Part shown: positions 1 to 6,855 of the stretch, in pieces
Numbering within the stretch: the first letter of the stretch is position 1
Layout: each line of letters starts with the position of its first letter
NCBI GenBank assembly: GCA_021850555.1
Contig: JAJZLX010000727.1
Location: forward strand, 1 to 10,300
From: Pseudomonadota bacterium
GTDB lineage: Bacteria; Pseudomonadota; Gammaproteobacteria; Steroidobacterales; Steroidobacteraceae
Reading direction: 5' to 3'
Length of the DNA: 10,300 nucleotides
The notes under the pieces: generated by a model
What the model was told of the DNA's origin: nothing
Seen by the model: the letters and a program-made list of their open reading frames with translations, nothing else
The model's database searches: none
Translations under genes and position numbers: made by a program

Positions 1-1
1 G

Positions 2-937
2 AGCGGGCGGCAGCTGTTCGCCTGGCAGCTGGTCTCGGCCGACGGGGCGCCCGTCATCGCGAGCAACGGCATCCCGGTGGCGACCCAGGCTAAGATCGGC
101 GCGCTCGGCAGGATCGACATGCTGGTCGTGTGCGCCGGCATGGAAGGGCCGCAGCGGGTCAAATGCGATCCGGCGATCCTGCACCACCTGCGCCGACTGG
201 CCTGCCACGGGACGATGGTGGGCGCCATCAGCAGCGGCTCGTTCCTGCTCGCCGATGCCGGGCTGCTCGCCGGCAAGCGCTGCACGGTGCATTGGGAATA
301 CGCCGAGGACCTGCGCGCCCGGCACCCGCAGCTCAACCTGACACAGGAGCTCTACGTCATCGACGGAGAGGTGTTCACCTGTTCCGGGGGAACGGCCGCG
401 CTCGACATGATGCTGCATTTCGTCACCACCGTCGGCGGGACCGAGCTCGCCCTCGGCGTCGCCGAGCAATTCATCCACCCGCACATCCGCGCCCGCGAGG
501 AGCACCAGCGGCTCGACCTGCGCACCCGCTACGGCATCAGGAATCCAAAGCTCGTCGCGGCCGTGCGCCTGATGGAGGGCTCGCTCGATGAGCCGCTCGA
601 CATGGAGGAAATCGCGCGCCGCGCTCACCTCTCCGCCCGGCAGATCGAGCGGCTGTTCCGCAAGTACCTGAACAGCTCTCCCAAGGGGTTCTATCTGGGC
701 CTGCGCCTGGCGAGGGCCCGAACGCTGCTGCGCAGCACCGCGAGCCCGCTGCGCATGATCGCACTCGAGTGCGGTTTCGCTTCCCCTTCGCATTTCAGCA
801 ACGCCTACAAGCGCGCATATGGAATTCCACCGACCCAGGAGCAGCGCCTATTCTCCGCCCGCGGAGGCGGGCAGCCAACCCTGCAGCGAGCGCCAGCCCG
901 GCTCCAGCGCCGCAAAACGGCCGAGACCCAGGGTTGA
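2..937 (+). CDS. GlxA/CdhR/GbdR-like AraC-family transcriptional regulator (5' truncated)
   Basis: The reading frame is open from base 2, so the gene starts upstream of the window; the GTG at 77 is internal, because the residues before it (LFAWQLVSADGAPVIASNGI) fit the family. The 311 visible residues hold a DJ-1/PfpI-like domain (about 1-165) and a C-terminal AraC-type DNA-binding domain (about 180-275) with two helix-turn-helix units (about 204-221 and 252-270). The stretch TCSGGTAALDMMLHFV and the following EQFIHPHIR resemble the GbdR/CdhR/ArgR group, which in pseudomonads controls glycine betaine, carnitine and arginine use. The position usually held by the DJ-1 nucleophile cysteine is serine (GAISSGSFLLA), as expected of a ligand sensor rather than an enzyme. 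The last 30 or so residues are a low-complexity R/A/Q tail that overlaps the convergent oxidoreductase gene. It probably regulates the neighbouring catabolic genes; that target is inferred from position. Confidence 0.92.
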   Translation, partial: SGRQLFAWQLVSADGAPVIASNGIPVATQAKIGALGRIDMLVVCAGMEGPQRVKCDPAILHHLRRLACHGTMVGAISSGSFLLADAGLLAGKRCTVHWEYAEDLRARHPQLNLTQELYVIDGEVFTCSGGTAALDMMLHFVTTVGGTELALGVAEQFIHPHIRAREEHQRLDLRTRYGIRNPKLVAAVRLMEGSLDEPLDMEEIARRAHLSARQIERLFRKYLNSSPKGFYLGLRLARARTLLRSTASPLRMIALECGFASPSHFSNAYKRAYGIPPTQEQRLFSARGGGQPTLQRAPARLQRRKTAETQG

Positions 938-2008
938 CAGATCCGCGAATCCGCACGTTCCGCTCACCACCAGATCGCGAACCGCCCGGCCCGCGGCCGG
1001 CGAGAGCCCGAAGCCGACGCTCGAGAGAGTCGCGATCGTCAGGTTCTCGATGCTCCCCGGACGATCGATGACCGGGCGGCCGTCAGGGGTGTTTTCGATG
1101 AATCCGGCCCAGCTGCGGATCACACGGGCATGGGCCGCCTTGGGAAGCAGCTCGCACAGGCGCCGGGAGATACTCGCCTGCAGCACCGTGCAGTGGGGGC
1201 GCGCGCCCAGGTCCTGCAGCTCGACCCATTCGTGGGGACCGCCGCCGTAGGCGAGATTCCCGCGCAGGGTCTGGCGGCCGTACAGACCGTTGCCGTCGAC
1301 ACCGCCGGTCCTCATGAGCTCCAGAGGCTCGGTTACGATCATCTCGGCCCGCGCGCTCATGAGCGGCACCGAGACACCGAGCTGTGCGGCGAGCGCGCCC
1401 GTGGCAGGCCCCGCGGCGATGACGAGGTGATCGCAGGCGAAAGCGCCGCGGGGCGTTCTTACCCCGGCCACCCGGTTGGCGCGCGTGTCGAAACCCAGGA
1501 CCGGCGTGTGCTGCAGGATTCGTCCGCCGTGATCCTGCAATGCCCACGCGTATGCGTGGACCGTGCGATGCGGATTGGCGTGGCCGCCAAAGTGGTAGAA
1601 GTATCCGCCGTAGGCCGCGCCGGCGAACGGCACCAGCTCGCGGACTTGTTGTGGATCCAACACATCGGTGCGAAACCCCTGACGCGCGCCGTTCTCGAGC
1701 GCGCGCCGATAGAGCCGGAACTGCCGCTCATCAAGCGCGATGCGGATCCGGTTGGGCCGGAACTCCGTCGGATAGCCGAGCAGCTCATCCAGCATGGGCC
1801 ACAGGCGCTGCTCCTCCCGGAACAGCGGACTGTGATGATGCGAGCAGCCGCCTCCGTTGCGGCCCGATGCGCCCCAGCCGATCGTCCCGGCCTCGATGAC
1901 GAGCACATCGTTGCCGTCGCGGGCGAGCCACCATGCAGCGCTCAATCCGGTCACGCCTCCGCCGATCACGATGACCGCGGCCCCCCCCTCGCCGCCCGGG
2001 CGGATCAT
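848..2008 (-). CDS. DAO-family FAD-dependent oxidoreductase (beta-like subunit of an amine/opine dehydrogenase)
   Basis: A 386-residue protein of the D-amino acid oxidase/glycine oxidase fold. The N-terminal dinucleotide motif GGGVTG is at 16-21, with the ribose-binding acid in VIEAG (E39). The flavin-contact stretch GWGASGRNGGG is at 44-54, and TPDGRPVID (308-316) plus SSVGFGLSPAAG (329-340) close the FAD site. Family relatives include OoxB (opine oxidase), HcnC, and dehydrogenases of hydroxyproline and sarcosine. The start was placed at ATG 2008, not at the longer frame start at 2083: a GGAGGA ribosome site lies 6 bases upstream, and the ATG overlaps the upstream TGA (ATGA), the usual sign of translational coupling between partner subunits. 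The residues after the flavin motif, C55-S-H-H-H59, are unusual. It probably oxidises a secondary or N-methyl amine together with the upstream alpha-like protein; the substrate cannot be read from sequence. The 3' end overlaps the convergent regulator by 90 bases. Confidence 0.9.
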   Translation of the reverse strand: MIRPGGEGGAAVIVIGGGVTGLSAAWWLARDGNDVLVIEAGTIGWGASGRNGGGCSHHHSPLFREEQRLWPMLDELLGYPTEFRPNRIRIALDERQFRLYRRALENGARQGFRTDVLDPQQVRELVPFAGAAYGGYFYHFGGHANPHRTVHAYAWALQDHGGRILQHTPVLGFDTRANRVAGVRTPRGAFACDHLVIAAGPATGALAAQLGVSVPLMSARAEMIVTEPLELMRTGGVDGNGLYGRQTLRGNLAYGGGPHEWVELQDLGARPHCTVLQASISRRLCELLPKAAHARVIRSWAGFIENTPDGRPVIDRPGSIENLTIATLSSVGFGLSPAAGRAVRDLVVSGTCGFADLSTLGLGRFAALEPGWRSLQGWLPASAGGE

Positions 2009-3657
2009 TCGGCGTCCTCCGGCCCTGCGCTGGAGCGGGTCGCGACCGTGTACGAGGGAGGAACGCGCCAGAACGGCACCCATTGCGTAGGCATGCCAAA
2101 CCAGCTGTCCCAGTGCTGCCCCATGGCCGGCGACTCAGGGAGCCCTGCCAGCTGATCGAGCCTCAGGGGCCGCACGGGCGGGCGGTACGTCGCAAGCGAC
2201 ACATCCGCGAGCGGACGATCGGTTGCGAGGGCGAGGAGCGCGGCGATCTGCTCGCGGCAGCGCCGGCCTTGGCATGAGCCCATGCCCGCCCGCGTCAACC
2301 GCTTGACCGCATCGGGATGGGGCACGAGCCCCTCGAGCCCGGCGAGGCCACGCAGCTCAGGGGCACCCGGCGATTGCGGCCGGCCGAGATAGCGCGGCGG
2401 GCGCAGCGAGAGAATATCGGCGCAGCTCACCTCCTCGCATTGACACACCCAGGGATCCGCCGGTGCCTGAAGGACAGCGGCCCGCACCCAGGCGAGGCGC
2501 TCGAGCGCAACATCCCGAGCCGGACTGTCCGGCACCGGCGCCACCTCGGGCGCACCTTCACTCCGAACACCGAGCGCCTCGAGCGCCGCACGGGCTGCCA
2601 TGGCGCCTTCACGGCGGGCCACGGCTTCGCAGAGCGTCTTTGACGGCCAGATGCCGGCGCAATCGCCGGCGGCGTACACATAGGGGAGCGAGGTTCGCTG
2701 CGAGCCATCGAGCAAGGGCACGTGCCCGCCCCGTTCCGGCTGAAAGCCGACCGCACAGCCGCCGGCCTCGAGCAGCTCGATTGCCGCGACCGCCCCCACT
2801 GCCAACAGGACGGTGTCGCACTCGATGGTCTCGAGCGCCTGTCCCGTGCGGCGCCCGAGACCGTCCACGGCCGCGACCCTGACTGCGGTCACGCCGCGGG
2901 AATCCCCGCTCGCCTCCTCGATGACGTGGCGAGTGAACACGCGCGCACCCTTGCCGGTCAACCGGGCGAGCAGCGTCGCCGGGCCGCCGATGGCCTCGGC
3001 CTGCTCGATGATGGCGGCAATCCGCACACCTTGCTGCGAAAGTGCATCGGCGATCTGAAGCGCCTCCGTACCTCCGCCGAGCAGCACCGCCGTGCGCGCA
3101 TCGAGCGCACCGTAAGTCTTCGCGAGCCGGTAGGCGGCGCTGGCGCCCATGACCCCCGGCCGCTCCCAGCCCTCGAAGGCGAGGCCCATGTCGCGGCGCC
3201 CGCAGGCGACGATGACCTGCTTGAAGCTGAGCAGATAGGCCCGGTCCGCATCGGCGAGTCCGGCCACGTGGCTGGCGATCCAATTGGTCGTGGGACGCCG
3301 GGGAAACAGCCCCCAGGCCGCCGTGCAGAGCCGCACGTCGATTCCGCCGTCCACGGCCTCGGCGAGCTGTGGATTGGCCTCCAGGGCCGCCTCCAGCATC
3401 GCGTTGCGATTGGCCACCGCAGCGCCCATCCGCCCGCCGAAATGCAGCGGCACCTCCCCACCCATGGTGCTCAGGTGAACGGGGTTCTCGTCCACCAGCA
3501 TGACCTGCACGCCGCGGCCTGCCGCCGCGAGCGCGGCCGACACCCCGGCCGGACCGGCGCCGATCACGAGCAGGTCGGTCGCCTCGCCGATCGGCGGCGC
3601 CTTGCCATTGACCGAGGCGGGATCTGGAGCGTGAGACCTGCTGCCCGGCGGGATCAT
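2005..3657 (-). CDS. FAD/NAD(P)-binding oxidoreductase with C-terminal [2Fe-2S] cysteine motif (alpha-like subunit, OoxA/HcnB type)
   Basis: A 550-residue flavoprotein, first gene of a two-gene minus-strand operon. The FAD motif GAGPAG is at 33-38 with VDE at 55-57. A second Rossmann motif, GGGTEA, is at 194-199, and YAAGD at 328-332 is the second FAD contact. The C-terminal part carries VCQC (C405, C407; also C412) and GSCQGRRC (C462, C467), a CxC...CxxxxC layout typical of the BFD-like [2Fe-2S] domain in OoxA, HcnB and the SoxA alpha subunit. In these complexes the protein passes electrons from a DAO-type partner, which matches the gene coupled downstream. Where relatives usually carry a GGQ-type motif after the first FAD strand, this protein has a long STMGGEVPLHFGGRMG stretch (63-78), so it belongs to a divergent branch. 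The start ATG has only a weak ribosome site. The small third subunit found in some relatives is not seen. NAD(P) use is uncertain. Confidence 0.9.
   Translation of the reverse strand: MIPPGSRSHAPDPASVNGKAPPIGEATDLLVIGAGPAGVSAALAAAGRGVQVMLVDENPVHLSTMGGEVPLHFGGRMGAAVANRNAMLEAALEANPQLAEAVDGGIDVRLCTAAWGLFPRRPTTNWIASHVAGLADADRAYLLSFKQVIVACGRRDMGLAFEGWERPGVMGASAAYRLAKTYGALDARTAVLLGGGTEALQIADALSQQGVRIAAIIEQAEAIGGPATLLARLTGKGARVFTRHVIEEASGDSRGVTAVRVAAVDGLGRRTGQALETIECDTVLLAVGAVAAIELLEAGGCAVGFQPERGGHVPLLDGSQRTSLPYVYAAGDCAGIWPSKTLCEAVARREGAMAARAALEALGVRSEGAPEVAPVPDSPARDVALERLAWVRAAVLQAPADPWVCQCEEVSCADILSLRPPRYLGRPQSPGAPELRGLAGLEGLVPHPDAVKRLTRAGMGSCQGRRCREQIAALLALATDRPLADVSLATYRPPVRPLRLDQLAGLPESPAMGQHWDSWFGMPTQWVPFWRVPPSYTVATRSSAGPEDAE
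2015..2020 (-). promoter_or_regulatory. Ribosome binding site of the DAO-type oxidoreductase
   Basis: GGAGGA on the minus strand, 6 bases before the ATG at 2008 and inside the end of the upstream gene. It decides the start over the in-frame candidate at 2083, which would force a 79-base overlap with the alpha-like gene. Confidence 0.75.
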
Positions 3658-3671
3658 ATATCGTCGCGTAT

Positions 3672-3688
3672 CCGACTAACGCAGTCGG
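3672..3688. repeat. Inverted repeat CCGACT-N5-AGTCGG upstream of the alpha-like gene
   Basis: Six perfectly paired bases around a 5-base loop. It lies at about the expected transcript start of the minus-strand operon, so it could be an operator half-site pair or a hairpin in the short leader. No known operator was matched. Confidence 0.4.
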
Positions 3689-3690
3689 CG

Positions 3691-3718
3691 AAAGTATTGC
3701 CCGCCGCCCACCCGTCAA
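3691..3718 (-). promoter_or_regulatory. Candidate sigma-70-type promoter of the oxidoreductase operon
   Basis: On the minus strand TTGACG (3718-3713) fits the -35 consensus at five of six bases. It is followed after 16 bases by TACTTT (3696-3691), a poor -10 with three of six matches. A transcript would begin near 3684, giving a leader of about 27 bases before ATG 3657. The position is sensible but the -10 is weak, so this is a suggestion only. Confidence 0.35.
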
Positions 3719-3737
3719 ATTCGCAAACCCGACATCT

Positions 3738-3758
3738 TGTGCACATTACACGACGTGT
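3738..3758. promoter_or_regulatory. Two adjacent palindromes, candidate regulator binding site
   Basis: TGTGCACA (3738-3745) is a perfect 8-base palindrome, and ACACGACGTGT (3748-3758) is a perfect 11-base inverted repeat around a central A, two bases away. They sit about 20 bases upstream of the candidate minus-strand -35 and 148 bases before the methyltransferase start, so a bound protein could act on either operon. The identity of the binder is unknown. Confidence 0.4.
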
Positions 3759-3778
3759 TCGCGTGCCTGCTTCAAAGC

Positions 3779-3790
3779 GCCGGATCCGGC
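3779..3790. repeat. 12-base perfect palindrome GCCGGATCCGGC
   Basis: A perfect 12-base palindrome in the middle of the divergent region. Its left 8 bases after the first G (CCGGATCC) recur at 3869-3876. It could be an operator, but short GC palindromes also arise by chance in DNA of this composition. Confidence 0.3.
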
Positions 3791-3852
3791 CGGCGCGCGG
3801 GTATCGCCGATCCCGTCGGGCGAACGTACACTTGCGTCGGATTTCCGTAAGC

Positions 3853-3872
3853 GCGCACCGGCGGCGCACCGG
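3853..3872. repeat. Tandem direct repeat GCGCACCGG, 11-base period, upstream of the methyltransferase gene
   Basis: GCGCACCGG occurs at 3853-3861 and 3864-3872. The copies start 11 bases apart, about one helical turn, and end 33 bases before the methyltransferase ATG. Direct repeats placed on one face of the helix near a promoter are a common layout for AraC-family activator sites, so this is a candidate site, not an identified one. Confidence 0.35.
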
Positions 3873-3905
3873 ATCCTTGGCCGAAAGACATGCGAGCGCG
3901 CTCCC

Positions 3906-5441
3906 ATGGAGACACACCGAAGACGCGAAGGCACCAGAGCCCGCCGCAGCGCGGGCGGGCGACTGCCTCAGCTCCCGTGGCAGGCGGTGAGCAATCCGTT
4001 CGCTCCGTGGGAAGTGCTCGCGCCCGAGCAGCTGGAGGCCATACACCTCACGTCCATGCGGATCCTCGAGGAGCTGGGCATGGAGCTGCGCTCGGCGCAC
4101 GCCCGCAGCCTCATGCGCGCCGCGGGCGCGCAGGTCGATGAGGCGACCGAGACGGTCCGGATCGACCGCGGCCTCGTGCAACAGGCGCTCGCGAGCGTGC
4201 CGGCATCTTTCACGCTGACCCCGCGCAATCCGCAGCGCCAACTCACCTTCGGCGGCAACCATGTCAACTTCGGGCTGGTCGCCGGCCCTCCGAACGTGCA
4301 CGACCGCGAGCGCGGCCGCCGCGCGGGCAACCTGCGCGACTACTGCGATTTCATCCGACTCGCCCAGTACTTCAACGCCATCCACCTGATCGGCAACCAG
4401 GTCTGCGCGCCCGTCGAGCTGCCGGCGAACTCCCGACACCTCGACACCTACCTCGCGAACCTCACCCTGTCGGACCGGGCATACCACTGCACCGCCATCG
4501 GCGCCGGCCGGGCGCTCGATGGCATCCGGATGATGGCCATCGCCCGCGGCGTGACGCTCGAGCAGATGAGCGCGAGTCCCGGGGTCATCACCATCATCTC
4601 GGTCAACAGCCCGCGCCGCTTCGATGAGGCCATGGCCGAGGGGCTGATCGCCATGGCGACCCAGGGGCAGCCGGTGGTCATCACGCCATTCACTCTCATG
4701 GGCGCCATGGCGCCGGTGTCGCTCGCCGCGGCGCTCGCGCAGCAGAACGCGGAAGCGCTGTTCGGCGTGGCACTCACCCAGGCCGTACGCCCCGGCAGCC
4801 CCGTCATGTACGGCGCGTTCACCTCCAACGTCGATCTGCGCTCCGGCGCGCCGGCCTTCGGCACGCCAGAGCACACCAAAGCCAACATCGCGAGCGGCCA
4901 GCTGGCCCGGCGCTACGGCCTGCCCTACCGGACCTCCAACGCAAGCGCCTCGAACGCCGCCGACGCGCAGGGGGTCTACGAGACCGAGATGTCGCTGTGG
5001 GGCGCGATTCTCGGGGGAGCGAACCTCGTCTACCACGCGGCCGGCTGGCAGGAAGGCGGACTCACCGCCTCGTTCGAGAAACTGGTGCTCGATGTCGAGA
5101 TGCTGCAGATGATGATCGAGCTGCTGAGGCCGATCGCGGTGGACGAGGCCGAGCTCGGCTTCGAGGCCGTGAGCGGCGTGCACCCCGGCGGGCACTTCTT
5201 CGGCGAGCCGCACACGCTCGAGCGCTACCAGCACGCCTTCTACCAGCCCCTGGTGTCGAACTGGCAGAACTACGAGGGCTGGCTCGCGGGCGGCGGCCAC
5301 GATGCCCTCGATCGCGCCACCGGCATCTGGAAGCGCGCGCTCACGGAGTACGAGGAGCCGCTCCTGGAGCCTTCAGTTCGCGAGGCGCTCGAGGAATACG
5401 TCACGCGCCGCCGGACGCAGATCGGGGACGGGGAGCCGTGA
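3906..5441 (+). CDS. Trimethylamine/betaine methyltransferase (MttB) superfamily protein, non-pyrrolysine type
   Basis: A 511-residue protein of the MttB family (COG5598). Recognisable features are the arginine-rich N-terminus (5-20), the EQLEAIHLTSMRILEELGMEL helix region (41-61), ITPFTLMGAMAPVSLAAAL (259-277), GLPYRTSNASASNAADAQ (338-355), VHPGGHFFGEPHTLERY (425-441) and NYEGWLAGGG (455-464). Family members move a methyl group from trimethylamine or a quaternary amine to a corrinoid protein. The archaeal trimethylamine enzyme needs an in-frame amber codon read as pyrrolysine; this frame has none and ends at TGA. Characterised pyrrolysine-free relatives act on glycine betaine (MtgB), proline betaine (MtpB), carnitine (MtcB) and gamma-butyrobetaine. 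ATG 3906 was chosen because the arginine-rich lead fits the family, though its ribosome site is weak. It is first in an operon with a permease 10 bases downstream. No corrinoid partner is visible, so substrate and acceptor are unknown. Confidence 0.92.
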   Translation: METHRRREGTRARRSAGGRLPQLPWQAVSNPFAPWEVLAPEQLEAIHLTSMRILEELGMELRSAHARSLMRAAGAQVDEATETVRIDRGLVQQALASVPASFTLTPRNPQRQLTFGGNHVNFGLVAGPPNVHDRERGRRAGNLRDYCDFIRLAQYFNAIHLIGNQVCAPVELPANSRHLDTYLANLTLSDRAYHCTAIGAGRALDGIRMMAIARGVTLEQMSASPGVITIISVNSPRRFDEAMAEGLIAMATQGQPVVITPFTLMGAMAPVSLAAALAQQNAEALFGVALTQAVRPGSPVMYGAFTSNVDLRSGAPAFGTPEHTKANIASGQLARRYGLPYRTSNASASNAADAQGVYETEMSLWGAILGGANLVYHAAGWQEGGLTASFEKLVLDVEMLQMMIELLRPIAVDEAELGFEAVSGVHPGGHFFGEPHTLERYQHAFYQPLVSNWQNYEGWLAGGGHDALDRATGIWKRALTEYEEPLLEPSVREALEEYVTRRRTQIGDGEP

Positions 5442-5451
5442 GCGCAGCGAA

Positions 5452-6828
5452 ATGGCTGGCGAACCGGGCGAAATAGCGGCAACATCGACCTTAAACCGAG
5501 GCCCGGCCGGAAAGCCATTGCAAGACCGAGCTGAACACACAGGACTCGATGTCGCCGAACTCAATCGGATCGAGTCCCTCTCCGCCAAGTGTCTCGGCGC
5601 GGGCACGGTCGGCAATGTGCTCGAGTGGTACGACTTCGGACTGTACGGCTTTCTCGCCCCGCTGATCGGCGCACATTTCTTCCCCTCCTCCAGTCCCATC
5701 GCCTCTTTGCTCGGCGCCTACGGCGGGTTCGCGATCGGCTTCGCCATGCGCCCCGTCGGCGGGGTGTTGCTGGGTCACGTCGGGGATCGCCTGGGCCGGC
5801 GCGCGGTGCTGATCCTGTCCATCGTCATGATGGGCGTCGCGACGACGCTGATCGGAGTGCTGCCGACCTACCGGCAGGTCGGCATCTGGGCGCCGGTTCT
5901 TCTGGTGGCGGTGCGCCTCTTCCAGGGCTTGTCGGTCGGCGGCGAATTCACCGGCTCGGTGTCGTATCTGATCGAGACCGCGCCTTCGCGCTGGCGCGGG
6001 TTCGCCGGCAGCTTCGCCAACATCGGCTCCGAGGGCGGCTACATCCTCGCCTCGGCGCTCGCCGCCACCACCGTCATCCTGTTGCGCCATCATTCCGAAG
6101 CCCCCTGGATCTGGCGGCTGCCGTTCCTCGGCGGCGGGGTGTTGGCCTGTCTCGCCTGGCTGCTTGTCAGGCGCCTGTCCCGCGCCGGCTACGAGCCGGA
6201 CCAGCGCAAGGATGTCCAGCATGAGCTGCCGCTGAAGCAGGCGTTCAAGGAGTCCCCGCGGGCCCTGATCCTCATCATGGTGTTCACCTGGGGCTACGGG
6301 GTACTCAACTACCTGACTCTGGTCTTCCTGCCCACCTTCGCCAGCAAATTCGGCGGCATCGATGCCGGCGATGCGCTGACGGTCAACTCGGCGCTGCAGC
6401 TCGCGTTGCTGGCTCTCATACCGGTCTCCGGCTGGCTGACCGACCGTTTCATCCGCCGTCGCGTGCTGCTGCTGGCGGTGTTCGCCCTGGTGTGCCTCAC
6501 CTCTGTGACGTTCTTCGAGATGGCCGGGGGGAGTCTCGCCAGATTCAGCGTGGCACAGGGGAGCCTCATCGTGCTGCTGTTCCTGGTCGAGGGCACCGCG
6601 CCCGCGATGCTCGCCGAGCAGTTCTCCTCGCGCTACCGGATCTCCGGCTACTCGGTCGCGTTCAACATCGGGATCGGCTTGGGCGGGGGCACCGCACCGC
6701 TCATCGCCACGGCGCTGATCGCACCGCTCGGCAAGCTGGCCGGTGCCGGCTATATGGTGGTGTGCGCGCTGCTGTCGTTCGCGGCGCTGTACCTGATGAG
6801 CGACCGCAGCCGCGAGCCGCTCTCCTAG
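5452..6828 (+). CDS. MHS-family MFS permease (ProP/KgtP-like metabolite:H+ symporter)
   Basis: A 458-residue inner-membrane transporter with about 12 membrane segments and a 45-residue hydrophilic N-terminus. Family marks are GNVLEWYDFGLYG (54-66) at the start of the first helix, RPVGGVLLGHVGDRLGRR (100-117, the MFS loop 2-3 motif) and RLFQGLSVGGEFTGS (155-169). These are typical of the metabolite:H+ symporter branch, which includes proline/glycine betaine (ProP), dicarboxylate (KgtP) and shikimate carriers. ATG 5452 lies 10 bases after the methyltransferase stop and is preferred to the longer frame from 5302, which would overlap that gene by 140 bases. Its ribosome site is unclear; a TTG at 5518 is an alternative start. 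Co-transcription suggests that it imports the methyltransferase substrate or a related betaine, but the sequence alone does not fix the substrate. Confidence 0.92.
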   Translation: MAGEPGEIAATSTLNRGPAGKPLQDRAEHTGLDVAELNRIESLSAKCLGAGTVGNVLEWYDFGLYGFLAPLIGAHFFPSSSPIASLLGAYGGFAIGFAMRPVGGVLLGHVGDRLGRRAVLILSIVMMGVATTLIGVLPTYRQVGIWAPVLLVAVRLFQGLSVGGEFTGSVSYLIETAPSRWRGFAGSFANIGSEGGYILASALAATTVILLRHHSEAPWIWRLPFLGGGVLACLAWLLVRRLSRAGYEPDQRKDVQHELPLKQAFKESPRALILIMVFTWGYGVLNYLTLVFLPTFASKFGGIDAGDALTVNSALQLALLALIPVSGWLTDRFIRRRVLLLAVFALVCLTSVTFFEMAGGSLARFSVAQGSLIVLLFLVEGTAPAMLAEQFSSRYRISGYSVAFNIGIGLGGGTAPLIATALIAPLGKLAGAGYMVVCALLSFAALYLMSDRSREPLS

Positions 6829-6850
6829 GGGCTTTCGCGCGCCGAGCCCC
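6828..6850. terminator. Small hairpin between convergent genes, possible bidirectional terminator
   Basis: GGGGCT (6828-6833) pairs with AGCCCC (6845-6850) around an 11-base loop, in the 27-base gap between the convergent permease and hydrolase genes. The position is right for a terminator, but there is no T-run on either side, so intrinsic termination would be weak. Confidence 0.35.
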
Positions 6851-6855
6851 CGCTC

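Larger units (their letters stand above)
3658..3905. promoter_or_regulatory. Divergent promoter region between the oxidoreductase operon and the methyltransferase operon
   Basis: A 248-base stretch with no convincing gene, more A/T-rich in its left half than the flanking genes. It should hold promoters for both directions. Visible elements are a candidate minus-strand promoter, a small hairpin, two adjacent palindromes, a 12-base palindrome and an 11-base-spaced direct repeat, listed separately. No convincing sigma-70 or sigma-54 promoter was found for the plus direction, which would suit activator-dependent transcription by the AraC-family regulator. Confidence 0.7.

Noticed and set aside
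1130..2155. Plus-strand frame of 341 codons opposite the DAO-type gene
   Set aside because: The minus strand has well-formed flavin motifs; the plus frame shows no family features and is explained by codon bias.
3832..3860. Sigma-70 promoter for the methyltransferase starting at TTGCGT
   Set aside because: No acceptable -10 element at a proper distance; the downstream sequence is GC-rich.
2722..3990. Plus-strand frame of 422 codons opposite the alpha-like gene and across the divergent region
   Set aside because: No domain, Arg/His-rich composition, and it runs through a clear promoter region and into the start of the methyltransferase in another frame.
3654..5300. Long minus-strand frame of 548 codons opposite the methyltransferase gene
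   Set aside because: It is an antisense shadow in GC-rich DNA: composition is dominated by Arg, Ala, Gly and His, it has no recognisable domain, and the opposite strand encodes a clear MttB-family protein.
5438..5476. Tiny frame (GTG, 12 codons) overlapping the methyltransferase stop as GTGA
   Set aside because: It has a ribosome-site-like GGGGAG only 2 bases upstream and no sign of conservation; too short to support as a gene, though it could be a coupling peptide for the permease.
5491..6222. Minus-strand frame of 243 codons opposite the MHS permease
   Set aside because: Charged, low-complexity translation opposite a clear membrane transporter; a typical shadow.
6829..6855. Strong intrinsic terminator between convergent genes
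   Set aside because: Only a 6-base-pair stem with an 11-base loop and no T-run, so it is listed as a weak hairpin rather than a confident terminator.
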